Source: Parazoarcus communis SWub3 = DSM 12120 (GTDB lineage Bacteria > Pseudomonadota > Gammaproteobacteria > Burkholderiales > Rhodocyclaceae). From it: a stretch of DNA of 39,985 nucleotides. The number at the start of each line of letters is the position of its first letter. Positions within the stretch are counted from its first letter, which is position 1. The stretch lies in assembly GCF_003226565.1 (NCBI RefSeq), contig NZ_QKOE01000027.1, positions 1 to 39,985 of the forward strand, written 5' to 3'. The position numbers and the translations under genes were made by a program. Below, one piece after another: positions 15,899 through 23,942 of this stretch. The notes below the pieces were generated by a model, which had not been told where the DNA came from, did not search any database, and saw only the letters and a program-made list of their open reading frames with translations.

Positions 15899-16975
15899 AT
15901 GATCAAGTCCCGCCTGCTCGCTGCCGCCACGGCAAGCGCCCTTTCGCTCTCCCTTGCCTTCTCCGCACCGGCCGCCGCGGCCCCCAGGACCGACTTCAAG
16001 GTGTGCTGGACCATCTACGCCGGATGGATGCCCTGGGAGTACGCTGCTTCCAGCGGCATCATGGACAAGTGGGCAAAGAAGTACGGCATCAAGGTCGATG
16101 TCGTGCAGGTCAATGACTACATCGAGTCGATCAACCAGTACACCGCGGGCGGCTTCGATGGCTGCACCATGACCAATATGGATGCGCTGACCATTCCCGC
16201 TGCGGGCGGGGTCGACTCCACCGCACTGATCGTCGGCGACTTCTCCAACGGCAACGACGGCATCGTGATCAAGGGCGAAGGCAAGACCCTGGCCGACCTC
16301 AAGGGCAAGCCGATCAACCTGGTCGAGTTGTCAGTGTCCCACTACCTGCTGGCCCGCGGGCTGGAGTCCGTTGGCCTGGCCGAGCGCGACACCAAGGTGG
16401 TCAACACCTCGGACGCCGACCTGGTCGCGGCCTTTGCCACCCCGGGCGTTCAGGCGGTCGCCACCTGGAACCCGCTGCTCGCCGAAGTGGCGGCCATGCC
16501 CAAGGTCAGCAAGGTGTTCGACTCCAGCAAGATCCCGGGCGAGATCATCGACCTGATGGTGGTCAACACCCGGACGCTGGCCGACAACCCGGCACTGGGC
16601 AAGGCATTGACCGGCGCCTGGTACGAGGTGATGGGGCTGATGAGCGCCGACACTGCGGCGGGCAAGGCCGCACGCACCCACATGGCGGAGGCGTCGGGCA
16701 CCGACCTGGCGGGCTACGAGGCCCAGCTGGCCGCCACCAAGATGTTCTACAAGGCCGCCGACGCGGTGGCCTTCACCACCAGTGCGGCACTCCCGGCAAC
16801 GATGACCAAGGTGGCGCAGTTCAGCTTCAAGCACGGCCTGCTGGGCGAAGGCGCACGCAGCGCCGACGCCATCGGCATGAGCTTTCCCGCCGGCAACACC
16901 GGCAATGCCGCCAACCTGAAACTGCGCTTCAACCCGACCTACATGCAGATGGCGGCAGACGGCAAGCTGAACTGA
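15899..16975 (+). CDS. Guanidine-operon ABC transporter, periplasmic substrate-binding protein
   Basis: The 358-residue protein has a clear Sec signal, MIKSRLLAAATASALSLSLA, with Ala-rich cleavage near residue 28. The mature part begins TDFKVCWTIYAGWMPWEYAA, characteristic of the NitT/TauT-type binding proteins annotated as putative urea ABC transporter binding proteins in carboxylase operons. TGGAGG lies 8 bases before the ATG. As the first gene behind a guanidine-I riboswitch, it more probably binds guanidine or a guanidinium compound than urea. Ligand identity is inference from position only. Confidence 0.85.
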   Translation: MIKSRLLAAATASALSLSLAFSAPAAAAPRTDFKVCWTIYAGWMPWEYAASSGIMDKWAKKYGIKVDVVQVNDYIESINQYTAGGFDGCTMTNMDALTIPAAGGVDSTALIVGDFSNGNDGIVIKGEGKTLADLKGKPINLVELSVSHYLLARGLESVGLAERDTKVVNTSDADLVAAFATPGVQAVATWNPLLAEVAAMPKVSKVFDSSKIPGEIIDLMVVNTRTLADNPALGKALTGAWYEVMGLMSADTAAGKAARTHMAEASGTDLAGYEAQLAATKMFYKAADAVAFTTSAALPATMTKVAQFSFKHGLLGEGARSADAIGMSFPAGNTGNAANLKLRFNPTYMQMAADGKLN

Positions 16976-16988
16976 CCTGAGGCACGCC

Positions 16989-17034
16989 ACACCGGCACGC
17001 TGGCGGCCGGCATCGTCCAGCGCCGGTGCCGGCT
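16989..17034 (+). repeat. Intergenic hairpin after the binding-protein gene
   Basis: CACCGGCACGCTGG and CCAGCGCCGGTGCC pair with a short bulge around a GC-rich loop. It lies between the binding-protein and permease genes, the usual place for a hairpin that protects the upstream message or reduces downstream expression. Confidence 0.35.
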
Positions 17035-17055
17035 GCCCACGCCACGGAGAACCCG

Positions 17056-17871
17056 ATGCGCCTGATCAACCAAAAACCTGGCCGCAGCTGGCGGATCAGC
17101 CTGGCGATGCTGCCTTTCGCCCTGCTGCTCATTGCCTACCTCGCCGGCTCGGCCGCCCGCCTGGCGGAAAATCCGCAGGACAAGCTGCTGCCCAGCGTCA
17201 CGCAGATGGCCGATGCGGTAGACCGCATGGCCTTCAGCGAAGACCCGCGCAGTGGCCGCTACCTGTTCTGGGACGACACTGCCGCCAGCCTGAAGCGGCT
17301 GGCCATGGGGCTGGCGATCGCAGCCGTCGTCGGCCTGTGCCTGGGCATCCTGGCCGGTAGCCTGCCGCTGTTCGGTGCCTCGCTATCGCCCTTGCTGACG
17401 GTGATCTCGATGATCCCGCCGCTGGCCATCCTGCCGGTGCTGTTCATTGTGTTCGGCCTGGATGAGCTGTCGAAGGTGATGCTGATCGTGCTCGGCATCA
17501 CCCCGGTGATTGCCCGCGACATCGAACAGCGTGCGCGCGAGATTCCCGCCGAGCTGCTGATCAAGGCACAGACCCTGGGTGCCAACACCTGGACACTGAT
17601 CCTGCGCGTGGTGCTGCCGCAATTGCTGCCGCGCCTGCTGATCGCGCTGCAGCTGGCGCTCGGTTCGGCCTGGCTGTTCCTGATTGCCGCCGAGGCCATC
17701 GCCTCGACCGACGGCCTGGGCTATCGCATCTTCCTGGTCCGCCGCTACCTGGCAATGGACGTGATCCTGCCTTACGTGGCGTGGATCACGCTGCTTGCCT
17801 GGTTGATGGACCTGGGCCTGAAGCGGCTGACCCGCGCCGCCTTCCCCTGGTACGAAGGAGGCCGGACATGA
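17056..17871 (+). CDS. Guanidine-operon ABC transporter permease
   Basis: The 271-residue BPD-type permease starts at the ATG at 17056, with GGAG 7 bases before it. An in-frame ATG at 17026 gives a ten-residue hydrophilic extension without a ribosome-binding site. Five to six membrane segments are seen, and the cytoplasmic loop IPAELLIKAQTLGANTWTLI is the EAA motif contacting the ATPase. LAILPVLFIVFGLDELSKVM is typical of the NitT/TauT/SsuC group. It forms the channel for the binding protein encoded upstream. Confidence 0.88.
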   Translation: MRLINQKPGRSWRISLAMLPFALLLIAYLAGSAARLAENPQDKLLPSVTQMADAVDRMAFSEDPRSGRYLFWDDTAASLKRLAMGLAIAAVVGLCLGILAGSLPLFGASLSPLLTVISMIPPLAILPVLFIVFGLDELSKVMLIVLGITPVIARDIEQRAREIPAELLIKAQTLGANTWTLILRVVLPQLLPRLLIALQLALGSAWLFLIAAEAIASTDGLGYRIFLVRRYLAMDVILPYVAWITLLAWLMDLGLKRLTRAAFPWYEGGRT

Positions 17872-18019
17872 GCGCTCCCGCACGGCCGCCCGAAGGGCGC
17901 GCGAACCTCCCTCGGGGAGGGTGGAGCAGGGGTTTCGCGGAGCACTGCTCTGCGCCTGCGGAACGGGTCGGCTGTGCCAAGCCGCCCCTTCGTCGCATCA
18001 GCGACAGGAGGGCAGTCGA
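17872..18019 (+). repeat. GC-rich intergenic insertion between permease and ATPase genes
   Basis: These 148 bases hold CCCGAAGGGCGCGCG and CCTCCCTCGGGGAGGG, each foldable into a short hairpin. They have the look of a dispersed intergenic repeat. A 51-codon frame overlaps the permease stop (ATGAGC) and ends within the ATPase start, but its composition is non-protein-like. The ATGAGC at the left edge resembles the ATGAGT of the ATPase, so the repeat may have separated two formerly coupled genes. Copies elsewhere in the genome cannot be checked here. Confidence 0.4.
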
Positions 18020-18808
18020 ATGAGTTTCATCCAGGTCCGCAAGGTCTGGCAGCAATATGGCGATCAGACCGTGCTCGAAAACCTGCGCCTGGACATCGCC
18101 GAGGGCGAGTTCTGCGCCCTGGTCGGCGCCTCCGGCTGCGGCAAATCCACCTTTCTGCGCATGCTGCTCGGCCAGGAACGCCCGCACAAGGGCCAGATCC
18201 TGCTCGATGGCCAGCCACTGGTGGCCGAACCCGACCCCAGCCGCGGCATTGTCTTCCAGCGCTACTCGGTGCTACCGCACCTGAGCGTGCTCGACAACGT
18301 CGCCCTTGGACTGGAGTTGCCGCGCGCGCCCCTGCTCGGCCGCCTGTTTGGCCGCGCCAAGGCCGAGGCACGCGAGCAGGCTGCGCAACTGCTGCAGCGT
18401 GTCGGCCTCGGGCACGCGCTCGACAAGTACCCCAGCCAGCTGTCCGGCGGCATGCAGCAGCGCCTGGCCATTGCCCAGGCGCTGATCATGAAGCCCCGCA
18501 TGCTGTTGCTGGACGAGCCCTTCGGCGCGCTCGACCCCGGCATCCGCAAGGACATGCACGCACTGCTGCTCGAGCTCTGGCAGGAGACCCGGCTGACCGT
18601 GCTGATGGTGACCCACGACCTGTCCGAAGGGTTCACCCTGGGGACCCGCCTGCTGGTGTTCGACAAGGTGCGTCACGACCCCCACGCCCCTGGCGCCTAT
18701 GGCGCCCGCATCACCTACGACATCCCGCTCAACCTTGACCGCCACGCCACCCGCGAGGCCGTCGCCGCGCTGCCCGCCCATGTGACCAGCGCACTCAAGA
18801 CCGCATGA
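18020..18808 (+). CDS. Guanidine-operon ABC transporter ATP-binding protein
   Basis: The 262-residue ATPase starts MSFIQVRKVWQQYGDQTVLE at 18020, behind AGGAGGG. Walker A is GASGCGKSTFLRMLLG, the signature LSGGMQQRLAIAQAL and Walker B MLLLDEPFGALDPG, followed by the switch His in VTHDLSEGF. It belongs to the SsuB/TauB/NrtD group, which fits the permease type. The upstream in-frame extension from 17921 is encoded by the intergenic repeat and is not used. Confidence 0.9.
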   Translation: MSFIQVRKVWQQYGDQTVLENLRLDIAEGEFCALVGASGCGKSTFLRMLLGQERPHKGQILLDGQPLVAEPDPSRGIVFQRYSVLPHLSVLDNVALGLELPRAPLLGRLFGRAKAEAREQAAQLLQRVGLGHALDKYPSQLSGGMQQRLAIAQALIMKPRMLLLDEPFGALDPGIRKDMHALLLELWQETRLTVLMVTHDLSEGFTLGTRLLVFDKVRHDPHAPGAYGARITYDIPLNLDRHATREAVAALPAHVTSALKTA

Positions 18809-18818
18809 CGAGGACACC

Positions 18819-19562
18819 ATGACCACGACACTCGCACCCGACTCCCCGCCGCTGCCCTACCCTGCGCTGCACGAGGAAGTGCTGCCCGGTGGCGGCCACC
18901 GCTCCTTCATCCTGCGCCGCGGCCGGCTGCTGCGCCTCACCGATATCGAGGGCGGCGCCAACGTCAGCATGCTGCTGTTCAACGCTTTCGAGAAAACCGA
19001 ACGCCTGAACCTGCCCGACTCGCTCAAGTGCCAGCACACCGCCAGACTCACCCGCGGCCATTGCCTGTACTCGGACATGGGCCGCGTGCTGGCGGCCATC
19101 ACCGCCGACACCACGGGCTGGAGCGACAGCCTGGGCGGCGTGCTCAATGCCGACGAAGTGCGCGCGAAGTACGGCGATGGCCCCTATCAGACTCTGCGCA
19201 ACGCCTGTCACCGCAACGGCACCGACAACCTGCTGGTGGAGTTGGGCAAATGGGGGATGGGTCTGGAGGACTTGCTGATGGTGCTGAACCTGTTCTCCCG
19301 CGTCAGCGTGGATGCGGCGGGCGGCATGCACTTCGTGCCCGGCAACAGCAAGCCCGGCGACCATATCGAGCTGTACGCCCCGATGGACACGCTGGTGGTG
19401 ATGACCGCTCTGCAGCACCCGATGGATCCGTCGCCGGACTACGCGCCCAGGCCGGTACGCCTGAGCTGGATGCAGGCCGACCCGGCCATTGCCGAGCACT
19501 GCCGGACCTCGCGCCCGGAGAACGTGCGCGGCTTCATCAACACCGAAAACCTCTACCTGTGA
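18819..19562 (+). CDS. DUF1989 / urea-carboxylase-associated protein, likely carboxyguanidine deiminase subunit
   Basis: The 247-residue cytosolic protein starts 10 bases after the ATPase gene. Motifs are [70 protein letters not shown] and [15 protein letters not shown]. These are typical of the larger of the two DUF1989 proteins linked to urea/guanidine carboxylase. In guanidine degraders the pair forms a heteromeric deiminase (CgdA/CgdB) that turns carboxyguanidine into allophanate and ammonia. Which letter belongs to which subunit I cannot say, so no symbol is given. Confidence 0.82.
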   Translation: MTTTLAPDSPPLPYPALHEEVLPGGGHRSFILRRGRLLRLTDIEGGANVSMLLFNAFEKTERLNLPDSLKCQHTARLTRGHCLYSDMGRVLAAITADTTGWSDSLGGVLNADEVRAKYGDGPYQTLRNACHRNGTDNLLVELGKWGMGLEDLLMVLNLFSRVSVDAAGGMHFVPGNSKPGDHIELYAPMDTLVVMTALQHPMDPSPDYAPRPVRLSWMQADPAIAEHCRTSRPENVRGFINTENLYL

Positions 19563-19573
19563 GGGCCGCCACC

Positions 19574-20224
19574 ATGAGCACACTCACCGCCAGCGCACTC
19601 ACCCCCGAAACCGCCGTCGCCCGTCACCTGATCCCCGCCGGCGAGCCCTGGGTCGGCGAAGTCAAGGCCGGCCAGACCATCCGCCTGCTCGACCTGGAGG
19701 GCAACCAGGCCGTCGACACCCTGTTCTACAGCGCGGCCAACCCACGCGAGCGCTACGACCCGCAGCGCACCCTGCGCCGCCAGGCCAGCATCTACCTGAG
19801 TACCGGCACGGTGCTGTACTCCAACCTGGGCAAGCCGCTGCTGACCATCGTCGCCGACACCTGCGGTCGCCACGACACCCTGGGTGGCGCCTGCGCGCAG
19901 GAGAGCAACACCGTACGCTACGCGCTCGACAAGCTGCACATGCACGCCTGCCGCGACAATTTCCTGTGCGGCTGTCTGCACGACGGCCGTCTGGACAAGG
20001 GCGACATCGGTGCCAACATCAACTTCTTCATGAACGTGCCAGTCACGCCGGAAGGCGGGCTGAGCTTCGAAGACGGCATCTCTGCCGCCGGCAAGTATGT
20101 GGAACTGCGCGCCGAGATGGACGTGATCGTGCTGATTTCCAACTGCCCGCAGTTGAACAACCCGTGCAACGGCTACAACCCCACCCCGGCAGAAGTGCTG
20201 ATCTGGGACGCCGCCGCGCGCTGA
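19574..20224 (+). CDS. DUF1989 / urea-carboxylase-associated protein, second deiminase subunit
   Basis: The 216-residue protein starts [20 protein letters not shown]. It shares the fold of its neighbour: [37 protein letters not shown] and [33 protein letters not shown] and [17 protein letters not shown] are Cys/His-containing conserved segments, plausible metal or catalytic sites of the DUF1989 family. The ATG at 19574 lies 9 bases after the previous stop, so the two subunits are co-translated. Function as a carboxyguanidine deiminase subunit is family knowledge plus context. Confidence 0.84.
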   Translation: MSTLTASALTPETAVARHLIPAGEPWVGEVKAGQTIRLLDLEGNQAVDTLFYSAANPRERYDPQRTLRRQASIYLSTGTVLYSNLGKPLLTIVADTCGRHDTLGGACAQESNTVRYALDKLHMHACRDNFLCGCLHDGRLDKGDIGANINFFMNVPVTPEGGLSFEDGISAAGKYVELRAEMDVIVLISNCPQLNNPCNGYNPTPAEVLIWDAAAR

Positions 20225-20232
20225 CACCCCCT

Positions 20233-20294
20233 GGCTGCTGCGCAGCCCCACGGGGGACGACCCCCGCGGCACCGATCCGGGCGGGACGACCCGC
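20233..20294 (+). repeat. Three successive GC hairpins before the carboxylase gene
   Basis: GGCTGC/GCAGCC, CGGGGG/CCCCCG and GCGGG/CCCGC stems follow one another. The last two share an ACGAC loop, suggesting tandem units of an intergenic repeat. They sit in the only long gap of the enzyme part of the operon and could attenuate or stabilise the message. Confidence 0.5.
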
Positions 20295-20321
20295 CACAGC
20301 TCGACTCCATCGGGTGAAACC

Positions 20322-23300
20322 ATGTTCGACAAAGTCCTGATCGCCAACCGCGGTGCGATTGCCTGCCGCATCCTGCGCACCCTCAAGGCCCTGGGCACCA
20401 CCGGGGTAGCGGTGTATTCCGAAGCCGATGCCGCCAGCCGCCATCTGATCGAAGCCGACGAGGCCTACAGCCTGGGTGAAGGCGCGGCGGCGCAGACCTA
20501 TCTTGCGGTGGACAAGCTCCTCGCCATTGCGCGTGATCATGGCGTTGGCGCCATCCACCCCGGCTACGGCTTCCTGTCCGAAAACGCCGCCTTCGCCGAA
20601 CGCTGCGAGGCTGCCGGTATTGCCTTCATCGGCCCGACCCCCGAACAACTGCGGGTGTTCGGCCTCAAGCACACCGCGCGCGCGCTGGCCAAGGCCCACG
20701 GCGTGCCCATGCTCGAAGGCACCGGACTGCTCGCCTCGGTGGACGAGGCCCTCGCCGCCGCAAGCACCGTCGGCTATCCGGTGATGCTCAAGAGCACTGC
20801 GGGCGGGGGGGGCATCGGCATGCGGGTGTGCCGCAGTGCTGATGAACTGGCGCAGCAGTTCGACGCGGTACGCCGCCTGGGTGAGAACAACTTCTCAGAC
20901 GCCGGCGTGTTCATCGAGAAATACATCGAACGCGCCCGCCATCTGGAAGTGCAGGTGTTTGGCGATGGTGCCGGTGAGGTGATCGCGCTTGGCGTACGCG
21001 ACTGCTCGGTGCAGCGGCGCAACCAGAAGGTGCTGGAAGAAACCCCCGCCCCCAATCTGCCTGCCGGCATGGCCGAAGCCTTGTGCGAGGCAGCCGTACG
21101 GCTGGCACGTGCGGTGAAGTACCGCTCGGCCGGTACGGTGGAGTTCGTCTACGACAGTGCGGCGGGCGCCTTCTACTTTCTGGAGGTCAACACCCGCCTG
21201 CAGGTGGAACATGGCGTGACCGAACAGGTGTGGGGCGTAGACCTGGTGGCCTGGATGGTACAGCTTGCCGCCGGCGAACTGCCGCCGCTCACCGAGCTGG
21301 CCGCCACCCTGCAGCCACGCGGCCACGCCATCCAGGCCCGGCTGTATGCGGAAGACCCCGGCCGCGACTTCCAGCCTTGCTCCGGGCTGCTGACCGCGGT
21401 CGACTTTCCGCCCGCCGACGGTCATGCCCTGCGTATCGACACCTGGGTGGAGGCCGGATGCGAGATTCCGCCCTATTTTGACCCCATGATCGCCAAGCTG
21501 ATCGCCCACGCAGAAGACCGCGGTGCGGCCATCGCCGGCCTGGACGCCGCACTGGCCGCCAGCCGCCTGTATGGTGTCGAGACCAACCGCGACTACCTGC
21601 GCCAGATCCTGGCCGACGCGCCCTTCGCCAGCGGCCAGCCATGGACCCGCTGCCTGGAGGGGCTGCACTACCGCAGCCACAGCATCGAGTTCATCACCGC
21701 CGGCACCCAGACCACGGTGCAGGACTGGCCGGGCCGGCTGGGCTACTGGGCCGTGGGGGTGCCGCCTTCCGGTCCGATGGACGACCGTGCGCTGCGTCTG
21801 GGCAACCGCCTGCTCGGCAACGCCGAAGGAGCGGCCGCGCTCGAGATCACCATGAGCGGGCCGGTGCTGCGTTTCAACTGCGATGCGGTGATCGCCGTCA
21901 CCGGCGCGGAGATTCCGCTGACCCTCGACGAGCAGCCGCAGTCGATGAATACCGCCATTTTCATCCCGGCCGGCAGCCGGCTGGTGTTCGGCACCATTGG
22001 CGGCAGCGGCACCCGCAGCTACCTGTGCGTGCGCGGCGGCATCGACGTGCCGGACTACCTTGGCAGCAAGAGCACCTTCACCCTCGGCCAGTTCGGCGGT
22101 CATGGTGGCCGCGCGCTGCGTGGCGGCGATGTGCTGCACCTGTTCCCGCTGGACGGGCCTGCGGCCGGCGCCCGCCTGCCCGCCACGCTGACCCCGGCGC
22201 TGCCTGCCGTGCGCGAACTCCGGGTGATCTACGGCCCGCACGGAGCACCGGAATATTTCCAGCCGGCGTACATCGAGCGTTTTCTTGCCACGGACTGGGA
22301 GGTACATTTCAACTCCAGCCGCACCGGCGTGCGCCTGATCGGCCCCAAGCCGGAATGGGCGCGTGACAGCGGCGGCGAGGCTGGTCTGCACCCTTCCAAC
22401 ATCCACGACAATCCCTACGCAGTCGGCGCGGTCGACTTTACCGGTGACATGCCGGTGATCCTCGGGCCGGACGGCCCCAGCCTGGGCGGCTTCGTCTGCC
22501 CGGTGACGGTGATCGAAGCCGATCTGTGGCAACTTGGCCAGTTGAAGGCGGGCGACAAGTTGCGCTTCGTGCCGGTGGACCTTGCCACCGCGCGCAGCCT
22601 CGCAAACGCCCGCCAGGTGGAGACGCACACCCTCGCCCAGGCCTACCCCGCACACAGCCCGGCGATGGTACCCCACTCCCCCATCGTGCTCGAACTGGGC
22701 GAGGCCGACACCCGGCTGGTGGCGCGCCTGTCTGGTGACACCCACCTGCTGCTGGAGATCGGCCCGGCAGAGCTCGATCTGGTACTGCGCTTTCGCGCCC
22801 ACGCGCTGATGCAGGCGATCGAAGCCCTCGCGCTCGACGGCCTGGTGGACCTGACCCCCGGCATCCGTTCACTGCAACTGCACTACCGCCCCGAAACCCT
22901 GCCGCTGGCCAGGCTGCTCGAGCGGGTCGCTGCGCTGTGGACCGGCGTATGTACCCAGGACGATCTGGAAGTCCCGTCGCGCATCGTGCATCTGCCGCTA
23001 TCGTGGGACGACCCCGCCTGCCGCCTGGCGATCGAGAAATACATGACCACGGTGCGCAAGGATGCCCCGTGGTGCCCGAGCAACCTGGAGTTCATCCGTC
23101 GCATCAATGATCTGGCCGATCTTGAAGCGGTACGACAGACGGTTTTCGAGGCCCGCTATCTGGTCATGGGGCTGGGCGACGTCTATCTGGGTGCCCCCGT
23201 GGCCACGCCGCTCGACCCGCGCCACCGCCTGGTCACCACCAAATACAACCCGGCCCGCACCTGGACTGCGGAGAACTCGGTCGGCATCGGTGGCGCCTAC

Positions 23301-23924
23301 CTGTGCATCTACGGCATGGAGGGGCCCGGCGGCTATCAGTTTGTCGGTCGCACCTTGCAGATGTGGAACCGCTATCGCGCCGTTGCCGCCTTCGACGGCA
23401 AACCCTGGCTGCTGCGCTTCTTCGACCAGATCCGCTTTCATCCGGTATCGGCCGAGGACTTGCTGCGCATCCGCCACGACTTTCCGCTCGGCCGCCATGC
23501 CATCGAGATCGAGCCGACCACGCTGCGCCTGTCGGATTACCAGGCCTTCCTCAGCCGCGAAGCCGAGGGCATCGCCGCCTTCCGCACCCGCCAGCGCGCA
23601 GCCTTCGACGCCGAACGCGAGCGCTGGATCGCCAGCGGTCAGGCCCACTTCGAGGCCGAGGACGTCGCCCCCGACCTGGGCGAGGATGCCCCGCTCGGCC
23701 ACGGCGAGCACGGCATCGAAAGCCATATCGCCGGCAATCTGTGGCAGGTCCGGGTCGAGGCCGGCCAGCGTGTCCGCGAAGGCGACACCCTGGTGGTGCT
23801 CGAATCGATGAAGATGGAAATCCCGCTGACCGCGCCGCGCGACGGCATCGTCAAGGAGGTGCGCGTGCAGCCAGGCTCGCCGGTGCGTGCCGGCCAGCGT
23901 GTGCTGATTCTCGAGGAGGGCTGA
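20322..23924 (+). CDS. Guanidine carboxylase (urea carboxylase family, biotin-dependent)
   Basis: This 1200-residue enzyme carboxylates guanidine (or urea) with ATP and bicarbonate. The biotin carboxylase part (about 1-450) starts MFDKVLIANRGAIACRILRT. It has the ATP-grasp glycine loop in STAGGGGIGMRVC and EVNTRLQVEHGVTEQVWG. The carboxyltransferase part follows, KipA-like (GPSGPMDDRALRLGNRLLGN, TGDMPVILGPDGPSLGGFVC) then KipI-like (LTPGIRSLQLHY). The C-terminal biotin domain has VLESMKME with the biotinylated Lys at 1164. No allophanate hydrolase domain is fused, unlike yeast urea amidolyase. The guanidine-I riboswitch and paired DUF1989 genes favour guanidine. Sequence alone does not exclude urea, and I could not place the residue said to separate the two specificities. 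Confidence 0.88.
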   Translation: MFDKVLIANRGAIACRILRTLKALGTTGVAVYSEADAASRHLIEADEAYSLGEGAAAQTYLAVDKLLAIARDHGVGAIHPGYGFLSENAAFAERCEAAGIAFIGPTPEQLRVFGLKHTARALAKAHGVPMLEGTGLLASVDEALAAASTVGYPVMLKSTAGGGGIGMRVCRSADELAQQFDAVRRLGENNFSDAGVFIEKYIERARHLEVQVFGDGAGEVIALGVRDCSVQRRNQKVLEETPAPNLPAGMAEALCEAAVRLARAVKYRSAGTVEFVYDSAAGAFYFLEVNTRLQVEHGVTEQVWGVDLVAWMVQLAAGELPPLTELAATLQPRGHAIQARLYAEDPGRDFQPCSGLLTAVDFPPADGHALRIDTWVEAGCEIPPYFDPMIAKLIAHAEDRGAAIAGLDAALAASRLYGVETNRDYLRQILADAPFASGQPWTRCLEGLHYRSHSIEFITAGTQTTVQDWPGRLGYWAVGVPPSGPMDDRALRLGNRLLGNAEGAAALEITMSGPVLRFNCDAVIAVTGAEIPLTLDEQPQSMNTAIFIPAGSRLVFGTIGGSGTRSYLCVRGGIDVPDYLGSKSTFTLGQFGGHGGRALRGGDVLHLFPLDGPAAGARLPATLTPALPAVRELRVIYGPHGAPEYFQPAYIERFLATDWEVHFNSSRTGVRLIGPKPEWARDSGGEAGLHPSNIHDNPYAVGAVDFTGDMPVILGPDGPSLGGFVCPVTVIEADLWQLGQLKAGDKLRFVPVDLATARSLANARQVETHTLAQAYPAHSPAMVPHSPIVLELGEADTRLVARLSGDTHLLLEIGPAELDLVLRFRAHALMQAIEALALDGLVDLTPGIRSLQLHYRPETLPLARLLERVAALWTGVCTQDDLEVPSRIVHLPLSWDDPACRLAIEKYMTTVRKDAPWCPSNLEFIRRINDLADLEAVRQTVFEARYLVMGLGDVYLGAPVATPLDPRHRLVTTKYNPARTWTAENSVGIGGAYLCIYGMEGPGGYQFVGRTLQMWNRYRAVAAFDGKPWLLRFFDQIRFHPVSAEDLLRIRHDFPLGRHAIEIEPTTLRLSDYQAFLSREAEGIAAFRTRQRAAFDAERERWIASGQAHFEAEDVAPDLGEDAPLGHGEHGIESHIAGNLWQVRVEAGQRVREGDTLVVLESMKMEIPLTAPRDGIVKEVRVQPGSPVRAGQRVLILEEG

Positions 23925-23942
23925 GCCCTCCCCGAGAATCAG
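23904..23942. terminator. 39-bp palindrome spanning both convergent stop codons
   Basis: CTGATTCTCGAGGAGGGCT and AGCCCTCCCCGAGAATCAG pair at 18 of 19 positions around a single G. It contains the carboxylase stop (23922-23924), the whole 14-base gap and the comM stop (23939-23941). It can act in both directions, probably as a transcript end or 3' stabiliser. No T tract follows on either strand. Confidence 0.65.

Noticed and set aside
17868-18023. A 51-codon frame overlapping the permease stop by ATGA
   Set aside because: The coupling looks attractive, but the sequence is made of short GC hairpins, the protein is Arg/Pro-rich without motif, and the true ATPase start with AGGAGGG follows.
20895-22802. 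A 635-codon minus-strand frame inside the carboxylase gene
   Set aside because: Antisense shadow of a gene with clear catalytic motifs; similar shadows occur opposite amtB (27270-28640), comM (24365-25447) and the ABC-F gene (36539-37951).
20322-23924. Calling the carboxylase a urea amidolyase
   Set aside because: There is no amidase (allophanate hydrolase) domain, and the riboswitch and DUF1989 partners point to guanidine.
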